Below, one piece after another: positions 10,790 to 30,000 of a DNA stretch of 30,000 bases. The DNA lies in the NCBI GenBank assembly GCA_963170055.1, contig CAUJGJ010000030.1, forward strand, positions 1,627,837-1,657,836, given 5' to 3'. The notes beneath the pieces are model-generated. The model had not been told where the DNA came from. It searched no databases and was given only the letters and a program-made list of their open reading frames with translations. The translations under genes were made by a program, and so were the position numbers. Origin of the DNA: Halisarca cf. caerulea. Lineage: Eukaryota; Porifera; Demospongiae; Chondrillida; Halisarcidae. Within the stretch, counting starts at the first letter, position 1; every line of letters begins with the position of its first letter.

Positions 10790-13607
10790 TATGTGTGAAT
10801 GTCTGTTGCATGTACTTAGGGATGCCAAGGTACCTGACCCTCCTGCTGGGCACAAGTGGAAAGCTGTGTCACGTGACAACAGTGTGACCTGGCTGGCTTC
10901 CTGGACTGAGAACATTCAGGGACAGATCAAATATGTCATGTTGAACCCAACCTCAAGAATAAAGGTTCAGTACTGTTCATGTGTGTACGTACGTACTTAA
11001 TCTTATTATAATCACGTACGCACATCAAAGTATTGATGCTAAGTACATATGTACATACGTACATACATACTTAACCTTTTAACCACCGTTAGCCACTTTA
11101 GTGGCTTATAAAAGCAAGTATACTTAGAGACCGCGGTGTGTGAAAGTTGTGCAATTGTCACAAAAGTTAGTGTGACAGAAAGGGCATTGTCTATATAGTT
11201 GTCAGGCTAAATTTTATAGTCATACATACGTAGCTGTACAAGTGTACGTATATTAAGTCAAAGAAATTCTAGAAGAAATTCAGTTGCTCACTGATACAAT
11301 GCATAATTTTCTAGGTATAGTATCATATTTCTCCTTTTTTTTAAATGTAGACCGTGAGTATAAAAAGCGGATGCTCCTCACACGAAGCACGTTTGTAAAA
11401 AAGATGGCAGATTCAACAGTAACTATAAAATCACCAATTCAAAGTAAAGCGATTCAACACAATGTTACCCACGCTATTGGGTGAAATGCACATAATAACA
11501 ATTCAGTAAACATAATGTAAAGATTACATATACAATTTTTACTAGAATTGGTCTAGCCGACCTGTTTTATCCCAATTTCACCATGGATAATAAATCACTG
11601 TGAAAAAGCAGAACGTCTTCGATCTAGAACAAATATCGTCTTCGCTTGCTAATTCGTTGCTATTGGTATGATTCGACTTGTTCTAAAGAAGAGAATTTTC
11701 GAACAGCCCCAACATCCATGTATGCGGAAACTGGCAAGTAAGTAACTGCAACCAGTCCAATAGCTCCTTTCTAGCAAAGACAGAACTCCAACGAATCAGG
11801 ACGTTCCAGTACGACGAGACCCATCCCTACGCCTTTTAGAAGTCGCTTCGTCGTCTCTAACAGCATTTCCCTCTCTTCGCACTGTTCTTTAGCTGTAAAC
11901 TATACTTCAGTTGTCGACATCTAAAAGTGCATATACGGCGATCAAAGACACAAGCGAATTCAACTGGATACAAATCCGGACGATCACGAGAACTGCAGTC
12001 CGTATTTTACTTTAGGTTCTTACGCGCCCTTTTTCAAAATTTCAAATTTTAGCCGCCATCTTGAATGAGAAGCATCCGGCTTTTATACCCTTTCGAAATG
12101 TGGTGACTCTGTAACGCGTTACCACTGCGCAAAACGCGAAAGAATGTTAACGCGCTATCTCTTATACTCGCAGTCTACGTTTAATCATTACTAAAGCGAA
12201 GTGTAGCGAAGAGTTGAACATAACTCTACTCGCAACTTTTCTTGCATGGATATGTCCTTCTGTTCCATTCCCATTACACGTACAACTAAAATTTCTGCTT
12301 GTTTATCTGAGGGAGGTGTCTCCCTTGAAGACAAGTGCATACTTTAAGCCTTAAAAGTCAACCTGAGGCCCCATTTACACGTAACCGGATACCCTTGTGA
12401 ACGTATACTTTTGAAGACATTTACACAGACTATTTACATGAGAACGTATGAGCGAATGTGGATACTTCGTAAATGGATACCTAAGTGGATGCCCTATAGA
12501 TGCATACATCGATCGTTTCGATCATTTTCGTGTAAACAAGCTGTAAACGCATTCAAAAGAATATGTTAATAAGGGTATCCGGATACATGTAAATGGGGCC
12601 TAAGCTTTGTATCGTGTAATCACCGCTGGAAATGTTCCAAGCGACCAGGACTAGACAACTCAAAAATAATGTAAATGCACACCCTTACTAAAACCTTTGG
12701 ATATTCGGATTATTGAAAGAGAGTATCTTAAGGACAGCAGTGAGCAATACAGCCTTCTTGGGAAGGACTCGATCCGCTACCAGAACCGCGTCTCTGTTGA
12801 CAAGCAGGTCTTCAGCAGTGATCAATATGGCGAGAACAAAACAATATTAGCAATTTTCCTAACCAAATGAATCTTCTAAATGTTTGAGCCACTTTAGTGG
12901 CAAATGTTTGTTCACAGTCTAGTGATGACAAAAAACACAGCTCTTAAAGGTCAAGCAAGTGTGTGCACATACGTACGTATGTACATACAGTATGTGCATG
13001 CATGCCATACCATTCAGACTTTCTAAATTTACATTTTTTATCCTATGGGTTTTGTGTTATTTTCTGTATGAGTAGCTATAGTTTCTTCATGTTGGATGTG
13101 AACTTCTTGTCCAACGCCCACACTGTAAATTAGCCTGCATTGGCTAAGTGGTTCCATTCTTTTTATCAAATCAAATCAAATCAAATGTATCCACATACGT
13201 ATAGTGAAACCTTTCTAATCCAACACTCAATGGTACTTGAAAAAAGTGTTCTATTAGAAGGTTGTCGGATTATAAAGTAACTATTAGCATATTTTCTTAG
13301 ATGTACGTACCTCATCGGGTGGTTGGAGTAGAGAGGTTTCACTGTACTATGATGAGTTTGATGATATATTTGTGTGCATACTAGTTAACTGTGCTGTGTA
13401 TGTGCCTACATGTACATGTAATGGTGCTTGTTGTGCATCCTGCTGTCTGTGTCCGTACCTGAGCTGGTGTCTGTGCTTGTGTAGGGAGAGAAGGATTGGA
13501 TGAAGTACGAGACAGCTCGTAAGCTGAAGAACTGTGTGGACAACATCAGAAAGCAGTACTACGAGGACCTGAAATCCAAGGAAATGCGAATCAGACAGAG
13601 GTGTGTA

Positions 13608-13682
<75 letters not shown>

Positions 13683-15911
13683 GACCACAACACTGGCACT
13701 GTGTTTGTTAGACTACTTCTTGTCCTGTTCATAGGGCAACCGCTCTGTACTTTATTGACAAGCTGGCACTGAGAGCCGGTAACGAGAAGGATCCAGACGA
13801 GTCAGCAGACACTGTTGGTTGCTGCTCACTCAGAGTTGAGCACATTAGTGAGTTTCCGTGTGTCTTCTCTTCCTCACTAACCACAAGCACAACACCTTAT
13901 TAGTTCTCTACTGACAATGAAGAAACCCATAACTGAAGTGAAGTGTTGCAAGCCTTATTGTCACTGTATTGGGTAGCCACCTGTCTATTACAGCTTCACC
14001 TCTATGACCAGTTGTCTGTCACACACGGCTGCCACCGCTTGTAACTAAAGCCCATACTTATGTGGAATCAACAACATGGATTTTTCAAGTTCACTCGTCA
14101 TCACTTATTGAATAGCTGGTCTATCCTGTTACTTTGTAGTTTGTACTACATTTGTGTGTACATTATTCTGCTATCGTTCACTGTAGCTTTCTTTGTTTTG
14201 TGTATCTAATGTCATATGTTTGCCTTCCTCTTTACCTTCAGAGCTGCACGAGGTGTATGACGGCGAGGAGTGTGTGGTGGAGTTTGACTTTCTTGGGAAG
14301 GACTCGATCCGCTACCAGAACCACGTGTCCGTTGACAAGCAGGTCTTCAAGAACCTGAGGCTCTTCACTAAGGGGAAGGATCCCAGCCATGACCTCTTTG
14401 ATAGATTGTCCGTATGTTTAGTTGTGTGTACATATGTGCGTATTCATGTGTGCATAGATGCATGTGTATGTGTGTAGGTATATACGTACGTATGCACATG
14501 TGTATACACATACGTACGTACACGTGTGAATATGTACATATGTACATATGTATATTCATGTGTATGTACAGACATGCATGTGTAGTCTTGGATCAGGTGA
14601 TTTGGTAATGTACGTATGTACATTGCAAGGTGTTCTGATACAGGCAAAACTTGACAGGTGCAAAACTATTGCATGTATGTATACGGTACTTCCCATAGTA
14701 ATTTTAACGACGACTGTTCATTCATTACACCTTCATTTAGCGTTCGATTAGGGTTCATTCAAGCCTTCGTTCAACCTTCGTTCATTCTGATCGATCACGT
14801 GATAGCGGAAGCATCATAATGCACATGCAGATGTTGAAGTATAGGGAGTGTGCAGACGAACGTTATGGTTTATTCTAACTACATGCATGAAACAACGAAT
14901 TCTCTATCTAATCAGAATAGGCAAGTCTTAGTCTCAGATCGCGAATCTACTAGCGTCAGAAGGCCACCACGTTACAAAGCCCGGGATATCGCATTTCCTG
15001 AAGAAATTTAAAGATACGGGCAACAATACCAGAAGCGGTAACTGGTAGAAAGCCCCCCAAGACGCCTGCTATCCTGGACTTCATTGACAGCGAGATAGCT
15101 AAGGATGATAAAATTTTGTTTCGTTTATTTCGAAGAAAATAAACTCATTTCGCCAACTTGTGGAAGAATCCGAAGAATCGCACACCTAGTCGAAGCGATG
15201 ACGTCTTTATATAAGTTGCGTAATTATTTATAAACGTCACATTATGATGTCATGGGTTCAAGCGTTCGTTCATTCAGCACTCGTTCGCCCTTCGTTATTC
15301 GTTCTTTTGTTCATAACAAATCGTTAAAATTACTATGGGAAGTACCGTACGTACATACAGAACTATATAATGGAGAATTTGGTTGGTATCAAGAGTACCA
15401 TATTATGCATGTACGTATGTACTTATGTACATACCAACATGTATGGTCACACTACATCAATGCCCTAATGTGATTGACAACACTGTTCCTATCCTTTCAG
15501 ACGTCGGATTTGAACAAGCACTTGCAGGAACTCATGGAGGGCCTCACTGCTAAGGTATGCACCAGTGGTGGTGAAATAACCATATTGAAATCATGTTCAG
15601 TGTGTACCGTGCATGTACATGTACAGATGTCATGTTCTGTGTGTACCATGCATGTACATGTACAGATGTCATGCTCAGTGTGTACCGTGCATGTACATGT
15701 ACAGATGTCATGTTCAGTGTGTACCGTGCATGTACATGTACAGATGTCTTGTTCTGTGTGGACTACGTATGTAGACACAGGACCATGTACAGGCAGTTAT
15801 GTAGCATCGATGGATCTTTAGTCAGTCAATAGGTCTAGCCTAAACATCCTAATACATAGGTTTTGATTGAAGATCTATCTATGCAACATGATTGCTCAAT
15901 AACACCTATTG

Positions 15912-15970
<59 letters not shown>

Positions 15971-16152
15971 TGTGTGTGTGTACAGGTGTCAATATGAAAT
16001 CAGCCACCAGTCACGTGTACTTTTGTATGCACGTACATACATGTACTTATGTATTCTGAGTACAAGGTGTATTTCATTGCCTTCAATAGGTGTTCAGGAC
16101 TTACAATGCTTCCAATACATTACAAGAGCAATTGGGGCTGTTGACAGTTTGT

Positions 16153-16214
<62 letters not shown>

Positions 16215-17365
16215 ATACAAACCTACATACCTACATATGTCTGAATACAAAGATGTACGTATGTACATACGTACATGCATACATAGGTATATAATAAAAT
16301 AGGGTTTACCTACCTACTATCCTTACAGTGTAGTGTGTGGCGTTCACTGTGGAATCAATACTTATTCTAAATTGATTTGCACATCTAATCACTTGTAATG
16401 GCTACCTCTACCCCTCACCCTGCACCAGCTGATGACAACATGCCTGCAAAGATGCTCTCCTACAACAGAGCCAACAGGGCAGTGGCTGTTCTCTGCAACC
16501 ATCAACGTGCTCCACCCAAGACCTTCGATCAGCAGATGGAGAACCTGCAGAAGAAGATTGATGCTAAGAAAGACTCTGTCAAGGATGCTGAGAAGGAGCT
16601 GAAGGATGTCAAGAAAGGAGGAGATAAAAAGTGAGCTGCAAGTAGACCTGCTTCAGGTTCAGACATTTTGAAACACACAGCACACTGGTCAGTCACTTCT
16701 TGGGCCACTGATGTCCATGTGGCTCAGGTTGAGGAAGTTGGTTGCAGTCAGTTTCGTTTCACATTTTGCGTTGAACTACCACAAAATTGACATATTTTGT
16801 TCCTGTTACCAGGAAGGCAGAAGTGGCCAAGAAAAAGGTGGAGAGGCTTAAAGACCAGTTGCATAAGCTTGAGCTTCAAGCAACAGACAAGGTACATATG
16901 TATGTAGGTATTTGGAGGCACCTCTGTGGTGTGTGTGTGTGTGTTAGTGCGTGTATGTGCATGTATGCATGCGTGTGTGTAAACATTATACCAAATGTGA
17001 TTGTTTTTGTGCATTATGTGAAGGCATCTCTCTTTGTTTTGTCCCCATTTTAGGAAGAAAACAAGGAAATAGCTCTTGGAACTTCCAAACTCAACTATCT
17101 TGATCCCCGCATATCTGTGTCATGGTGCGTAGTCACACACACACGCGCACACATACATGCACTCTCACACACACACACACAGTGCATGCATATTTACCAG
17201 CATGCACTCTCACATATGATAGCCGTCAGCATTTACATACATGTACACATGTATATGTGCAGGTGTAAGAAATGGGATGTTCCAGTGGAAAAGGTGTACA
17301 ACAAGACACAACGGCAGAAGTTTGCGTGGGCCATTGACATGGCTGATGAAACCTTCGCTTTCTAG
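2244..17365 (+). CDS. TOP1: DNA topoisomerase I (type IB), complete, 22 coding exons
   Basis: Nuclear type IB enzyme that relaxes supercoils by transient 3'-phosphotyrosyl nicking. Exons: 2244-2291, 2653-2692, 4173-4324, 5293-5925, 6763-6835, 7125-7216, 7339-7452, 8061-8156, 8273-8359, 8658-8845, 9946-10027, 10244-10284, 10820-10964, 13485-13600, 13735-13847, 14242-14411, 15501-15554, 16090-16150, 16429-16630, 16813-16891, 17054-17124, 17263-17365. All borders are GT-AG, phases agree, and the sum is 2760 nt (919 residues). Residues 1-365 are a Lys/Ser-rich charged tail with an acidic CK2-like stretch near 270-290. The core starts at [11 protein letters not shown] (365). Catalytic residues: R649 (ALRAGNE), K693 (FLGKDSIRY), R751 (VFRTYNAS), H793 (LCNHQ) and Y877 (SKLNYLDPR), equivalent to human R488, K532, R590, H632 and Y723. 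The linker is 7 residues shorter than in human; the tail after Tyr is 42 residues in both. Exons 1-2 rest on phase and splice signals only, so the first 29 residues are less certain. Confidence 0.97.
2732..2801 (+). repeat. (TG)n microsatellite in TOP1 intron 2
   Basis: Nearly pure TG repeat with one TC interruption. It starts 39 nt downstream of the exon 2 donor, so it is a UG repeat in the TOP1 transcript. Confidence 0.95.
2875..2992 (+). repeat. Two-copy direct repeat, 59-bp period
   Basis: A unit beginning GGCAATATTCGTGATC and ending CTGCATGRTATCCC occurs twice back to back, at 2875 and 2934, with very few differences. It lies in TOP1 intron 2. Confidence 0.9.
3137..3696. mobile_element. 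MITE-like element with 13-bp terminal inverted repeats
   Basis: CATATTCTCTCTA at 3137-3149 is repeated exactly inverted at 3684-3696. The motif TGACGAAT recurs inside near both ends. The element is about 560 bp, lies in TOP1 intron 2 and has no transposase-like ORF; short ORFs inside it are not recognisable. Target duplication is unclear (A/T-rich flanks). Confidence 0.6.
5150..5275 (+). repeat. Degenerate tandem repeat with TACGTA palindromes
   Basis: GATTGTTGGTTTACAT-type units occur three times, followed by runs of TACGTACGTA. They lie in TOP1 intron 3 just upstream of exon 4. Confidence 0.6.
6080..6691 (-). mobile_element. Tc1/mariner-like non-autonomous element, copy A
   Basis: The element has ends of the type CGGTACTTCCCRTAGTAATT, with the inverted copy at the right end slightly diverged (AATTACTATGGGATTTACCG). 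It is flanked by TA on both sides, as expected for Tc1/mariner. The minus strand (about 6533-6201) encodes a 110-residue fragment with a helix-turn-helix pattern ([16 protein letters not shown], then [19 protein letters not shown]), like the N-terminal DNA-binding part of Tc1-type transposases. No catalytic DDE domain follows, so it cannot move itself. It lies in TOP1 intron 4, in opposite orientation to copy B at 14684-15347. Confidence 0.8.
8437..8530 (+). repeat. (TG)n microsatellite in TOP1 intron 9
   Basis: About 94 bp of TG with two TA interruptions, starting 77 nt after the exon 9 donor. The cysteine/valine and histidine/threonine reading frames through it are not genes. Confidence 0.95.
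9240..9857. mobile_element. MITE with 30-bp TIRs and 6-bp target duplication
   Basis: The left end CAGTGTTCTCCCCAG, followed by TTTTAAGGCATGT, is mirrored at the right end (CTTAAGATACCTGGGGAGAACACTG on the plus strand, split by small differences). The direct repeat TAGACA abuts both ends exactly. The element is 618 bp and lies in TOP1 intron 10. Inside, near 9307, CAGGGGCGGATGTAGG resembles the terminus of hAT-type MITEs, which suggests a nested older insertion. No transposase is seen. Confidence 0.8.
10365..10456 (+). repeat. (CA)n microsatellite in TOP1 intron 12
   Basis: About 90 bp of CA with two CG-containing interruptions. It is one of only three tracts in the window that read CA rather than TG in the host gene's sense strand. 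Confidence 0.95.
10745..10796 (+). repeat. (TG)n microsatellite upstream of TOP1 exon 13
   Basis: TG repeat ending about 25 nt before the exon 13 acceptor (10819), so it overlaps the zone normally used for the branch point and pyrimidine tract. Confidence 0.93.
12367..12600. mobile_element. Small MITE with GGCCCCATTTACA termini
   Basis: GGCCCCATTTACACGTAACC at the left, then GGATACCC, is mirrored at the right by GGGTATCCGGATACATGTAA and ATGGGGCC. The arms are about 32 bp and the element 234 bp. The flanks are TGA and TAA, which suggests a three-base TWA-like target as in PIF/Harbinger elements, though the match is imperfect. The interior is built of further GTATCC/GGATAC motifs. It is non-coding. 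Confidence 0.75.
12755..12814 (+). pseudogene. Duplicate of part of TOP1 exon 16 in intron 13
   Basis: These 60 bases match 14290-14349 inside TOP1 exon 16 at 57 of 60 positions. In the same frame they encode [11 protein letters not shown] followed by RVSVDKQVF, including the counterpart of catalytic K693. Two of the three differences are silent; the third changes His to Arg. The similarity stops abruptly on both sides and the rest of the exon is missing, so it is an exon fragment and not a usable alternative exon. It lies about 1.5 kb upstream of the real exon, in a repeat-rich block. Confidence 0.9.
13202..13345. mobile_element. Small TA-flanked MITE (AGTGAAACCT ends)
   Basis: AGTGAAACCTTTCTAATCCA at the left is mirrored by TGGAGTAGAGAGGTTTCACT at the right. 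It is about 145 bp, TA-flanked and non-coding, and resembles the ends of the element at 24344-24519. It lies in TOP1 intron 13. Confidence 0.65.
13610..13682 (+). repeat. (TG)n microsatellite at the TOP1 exon 14 donor
   Basis: The intron begins GTGTGTACC and runs straight into about 70 bp of TG, so the repeat begins within 10 nt of the 5' splice site at 13601. Confidence 0.95.
14684..15347 (+). mobile_element. Tc1/mariner-like non-autonomous element, copy B
   Basis: CGGTACTTCCCATAGTAATT at the left and its exact inverse at the right are flanked by TA on both sides (664 bp). The interior matches copy A (6080-6691) but reversed: the same HTH-coding segment is on the plus strand, with frame breaks. 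A stretch near 15060-15115 still reads like copy A's [15 protein letters not shown]. Subterminal GTTCATTC/GAATGAAC motifs fill both arms. It lies in TOP1 intron 16. Confidence 0.8.
15592..15760 (+). repeat. 39-bp tandem repeat, four copies
   Basis: The unit contains CATGTTCAGTGTGTACCGTG and then the palindromic run TGCATGTACATGTACA. Starts at 15592 and 15631 give the 39-bp period. The array begins about 38 nt after the TOP1 exon 17 donor. The unit length is a multiple of three, so both strands show open frames, but nothing suggests they are translated. Confidence 0.9.
15914..15981 (+). repeat. (TG)n microsatellite in TOP1 intron 17
   Basis: TG repeat with one TAG break, about 110 nt before the exon 18 acceptor. 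Confidence 0.95.
16155..16212 (+). repeat. (TG)n microsatellite at the TOP1 exon 18 donor
   Basis: The donor GTAAGTGTGTG merges directly into about 58 bp of TG, with no spacer between splice signal and repeat. Confidence 0.95.
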
Positions 17366-18278
17366 ACTGGATCACCACAGCATTCACCACATCAGTGGCT
17401 TAGGAGTATTTTTCAGCATTTTATACTATATGTATGTGTATCAATCTAGTAAATTAGTATTGTAATTTGTTGCTGTGCTTACATTGTAAGTATGTATAAT
17501 AATTATTATTGTGTGTACGTATTTGTCTTCATATGTTCCAATGCTGTGTGTTTGTATGTGGAGGACATATTGAATGACATTAGTTGTGTACTTATTTATT
17601 ATTGATACAAACACTCAGCTATTTTCTATACAGTTCATTAATCTATTTTTGGACAATATCATTGGATAATTATATTATTTAACAACCAGCATGTATGGAA
17701 TTATTCTACTAAATATTGTGTACTTGGACACAATATATGAACCACCTGCAGGTTATGATTGGAGAGTTGAATTTGAAAATACAAAATGAAGTATTTTGTG
17801 TTTATCAACTGCATATATACGTACCTATAGCTGCACAAAAATTTGTACCTGTGAAAATTTAGATGCATGCATGCATGCATGATGTGGGGTCTTAAGTACA
17901 TGTGTACATATAATGGGAAACAGTCATACGTACATATGGCTATATCTGCAAATTGCAAAATGCATGCAAACTGCATGCAGATCAATACATCACCTGTGAA
18001 TAATAAAGCATGCTTATAATTATTACATGGTCTCAGAATATTGATATAATATTATACTCTACAAGACTACACTGGCATGGATATGTACATAATATTATAT
18101 TCATGCTGTGTGTGTACTGACATATTTCATTCACACTGTAGAGCACAGGACAGAGTATATACATACAAATACTCACTTTGAACAAGAACTTACAGTAGAG
18201 AATACAATTAAGTACCGGTAATTACTATGTACTGTAATTATATAAAAAGCAGTCAGGGCAAGAAATCACAGGGTAGGT
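17366..18278. other. Convergent 3' regions of TOP1 and ATG8
   Basis: This 913-bp interval separates the TOP1 stop (plus) from the ATG8 stop (minus). It is A/T-rich and holds no convincing ORF. It must contain both 3' UTRs. The only canonical AATAAA I see on the plus strand is at 18002-18007. On the minus strand the nearest is around 17594-17599 (TTTATT on plus), which would make the two 3' UTRs overlap. There is a short ATGC repeat near 17865-17882. Confidence 0.7.
18002..18007 (+). terminator. Candidate TOP1 poly(A) signal
   Basis: AATAAA about 640 nt downstream of the TOP1 stop, in A/T-rich sequence. It is the first canonical hexamer on this strand after the stop, so it is the likely signal, but AATAAT-like variants lie closer. 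Confidence 0.4.
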
Positions 18279-23787
<5,509 letters not shown>

Positions 23788-23953
23788 GGCGGTAAATACC
23801 ACGCGAAACAGGGATTATACGCACAGAAATATATCGAGTAAAAAATTTGCCCTCAAAGAAGACAATCAGCCCTTTTTACTGCAGTAACTCGTGATTGGTC
23901 CGAAATGTCGTAATTACTATTTTTAGAAATGATGTCATAAATTGCGTTTTCAG
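23788..23953 (-). promoter_or_regulatory. INTS8-ATG8 intergenic spacer and likely ATG8 promoter
   Basis: Only 166 bp lie between the INTS8 stop and the ATG8 ATG on the same strand. A CCAAT box (GGACCAATCAC on the minus strand, core 23894-23898) sits about 107 bp upstream of the ATG. I find no AATAAA or ATTAAA on the minus strand in the spacer, so INTS8 has no canonical poly(A) signal before the next gene starts. Confidence 0.55.
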
Positions 23954-29014
<5,061 letters not shown>

Positions 29015-29129
29015 CTGGAAAAGGTAAGTGCAAAGATCAATAGTAGTAGACTGTAAACTACCTCAAATAGAATCACATACAGTAGAGAACAGAAAGAGAA
29101 TTCACATTCCATCATTAGCACCACAAACA

Positions 29130-29725
29130 CCACTAGTGCTGTTAACATCACTAGAAACACTAGCACCACAGTGCTGTTAGCAACACTAGCACCGCAGTCT
29201 TGTTAGCAACACTAGCACCGCAGTGTTGTTAGCAACACTAGCACCGCAGTGTTGTTAGCAACACTAGCACCGCAGTGTTGTTAGCAACACTAGCACCGCA
29301 GTGTTGTTAGCAACACTAGCACCGCAGTGCTGTTAGCAACACTAGCACCGCAGTGCTGTTAGCAACACTAGCACCGCAGTGCTGTTAGCAACACTAGCAC
29401 CGCAGTGCTGTTAGCAACACTAGCACCGCAGTGCTGTTAGCAACACTAGCACCGCAGTGCTGTTAGCAACACTAGCACCGCAGTGCTGTTAGCAACACTA
29501 GCACCGCAGTGCTGTTAGCAACACTAGCACCGCAGTGCTGTTAGCAACACTAGCACCGCAGTGTTGTTAGCAACACTAGCACCACAGTGCTGTTAGCAAC
29601 ACTAGCACCTGCTGTTAGCAACACTAGGAGCACAGTGCTGTTAGCAACACTAGGACCACAGTGTTGTTAGCAACACAAGCACCACAGTGTTGTTCGCAAC
29701 ACTAGTATTGTTAGCACCATTAGCA
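29130..29725. repeat. 26-bp minisatellite, about 22 copies
   Basis: The unit AGCAACACTAGCACCGCAGT followed by GCTGTT or GTTGTT is very homogeneous in the middle and decays at both ends. It is upstream of the first INTS8 exon seen and presumably intronic. Confidence 0.95.
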
Positions 29726-29826
29726 CAATGATGTGAACAAGAAACATGTTAAATATAACAGGCTTCAATTCTCAGTAGTCCAAGTTAAAATTTGGGGAAA
29801 GTCTGACAGAGTTTTCCATAAACAGT

Positions 29827-30000
29827 GTTGACCACTCCCTCGCCACACACAGTACAGACCACTCCCTCGCCACACACAGTACAGACCACTCCCTCACCAC
29901 ACACAGTACAGACCACTCCCTCGCCACACACAGTACAGACCACTCCCTCACCACACACAGTACAGACCACTCCCTCGCCACACACAGTACAGACCACTCC
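29827..30000. repeat. 27-bp minisatellite, runs off the right edge
   Basis: ACCACTCCCTCGCCACACAC followed by AGTACAG, alternating TCGCC and TCACC versions. More than six copies are visible and the array is cut by the window end. The open minus-strand frame (CVAREWSVL) results from the period being a multiple of three. Confidence 0.93.

Larger units (their letters stand above)
11092..12901. repeat. Repeat-rich block in TOP1 intron 13, bounded by identical 14-bp hairpins
   Basis: GCCACTTTAGTGGC (arms GCCACT/AGTGGC, two-base centre) occurs identically at 11092-11105 and 12888-12901. Between them, 11356-11380 (GAGTATAAAAAGCGGATGCT...) is mirrored by 12066-12088 (...AGCATCCGGCTTTTATAC), a foldback about 0.7 kb apart. 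The block also holds a small MITE (12367-12600) and a duplicate of part of TOP1 exon 16 (12755-12814). No long ORF is present. That the whole block is one inserted element is an inference. Confidence 0.45.

Noticed and set aside
29130..29725. CRISPR-like array of 26-bp repeats
   Set aside because: Units are contiguous with no unique spacers; it is a minisatellite in an animal gene region.

Overview
This is a stretch of nuclear DNA from an animal. Evidence: densely spaced GT-AG introns, metazoan-type TOP1, Integrator subunit 8 and GABARAP genes, many (TG)n/(CA)n microsatellites, minisatellites and small inverted-repeat transposons. The short gene spacing and the many TACGTA-type palindromes in the introns make me lean towards an early-branching animal such as a sponge. 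That is a guess; nothing here fixes the species. I see no rRNA or tRNA gene, no CRISPR and no prokaryotic-type operon.

Layout. (1) 1-1653, minus strand: the 5' part of a FAM135-family gene (putative serine-hydrolase fold) with no intron in the 551 codons seen; it runs off the left edge just as the lipase-like domain begins. (2) 1654-2243: a short divergent promoter carrying a perfect NRF1-type palindrome. (3) 2244-17365, plus strand: a complete DNA topoisomerase I gene. I resolved 22 coding exons whose phases all agree and which sum to 2760 nt (919 residues), with all five catalytic residues present. (4) 17366-18278: the convergent 3' regions of TOP1 and the next gene. (5) 18279-23787, minus strand: a complete GABARAP-type ATG8 gene, 5 exons, 118 residues, ending Gly-Cys. 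(6) 23954-29014, minus strand: the last 11 exons (340 residues) of Integrator complex subunit 8, whose 5' part lies beyond the right edge. The INTS8 stop and the ATG8 start are only 166 bp apart. (7) 29015-30000: minisatellites upstream of the last recognised INTS8 exon.

The four genes are housekeeping genes with no shared pathway (DNA supercoiling, autophagy, snRNA/mRNA 3'-end processing and transcription attenuation, putative lipase). The unusual material is in the introns. Two copies of a Tc1/mariner-like element with a remnant helix-turn-helix lie in opposite orientation in two TOP1 introns, alongside several MITEs. A 60-bp duplicate of TOP1 exon 16 sits inside repeat-rich DNA in an upstream intron. 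Sense-strand (UG)n tracts are concentrated next to splice sites. There are also at least five sizeable minisatellites, two of them with units that are a multiple of three.
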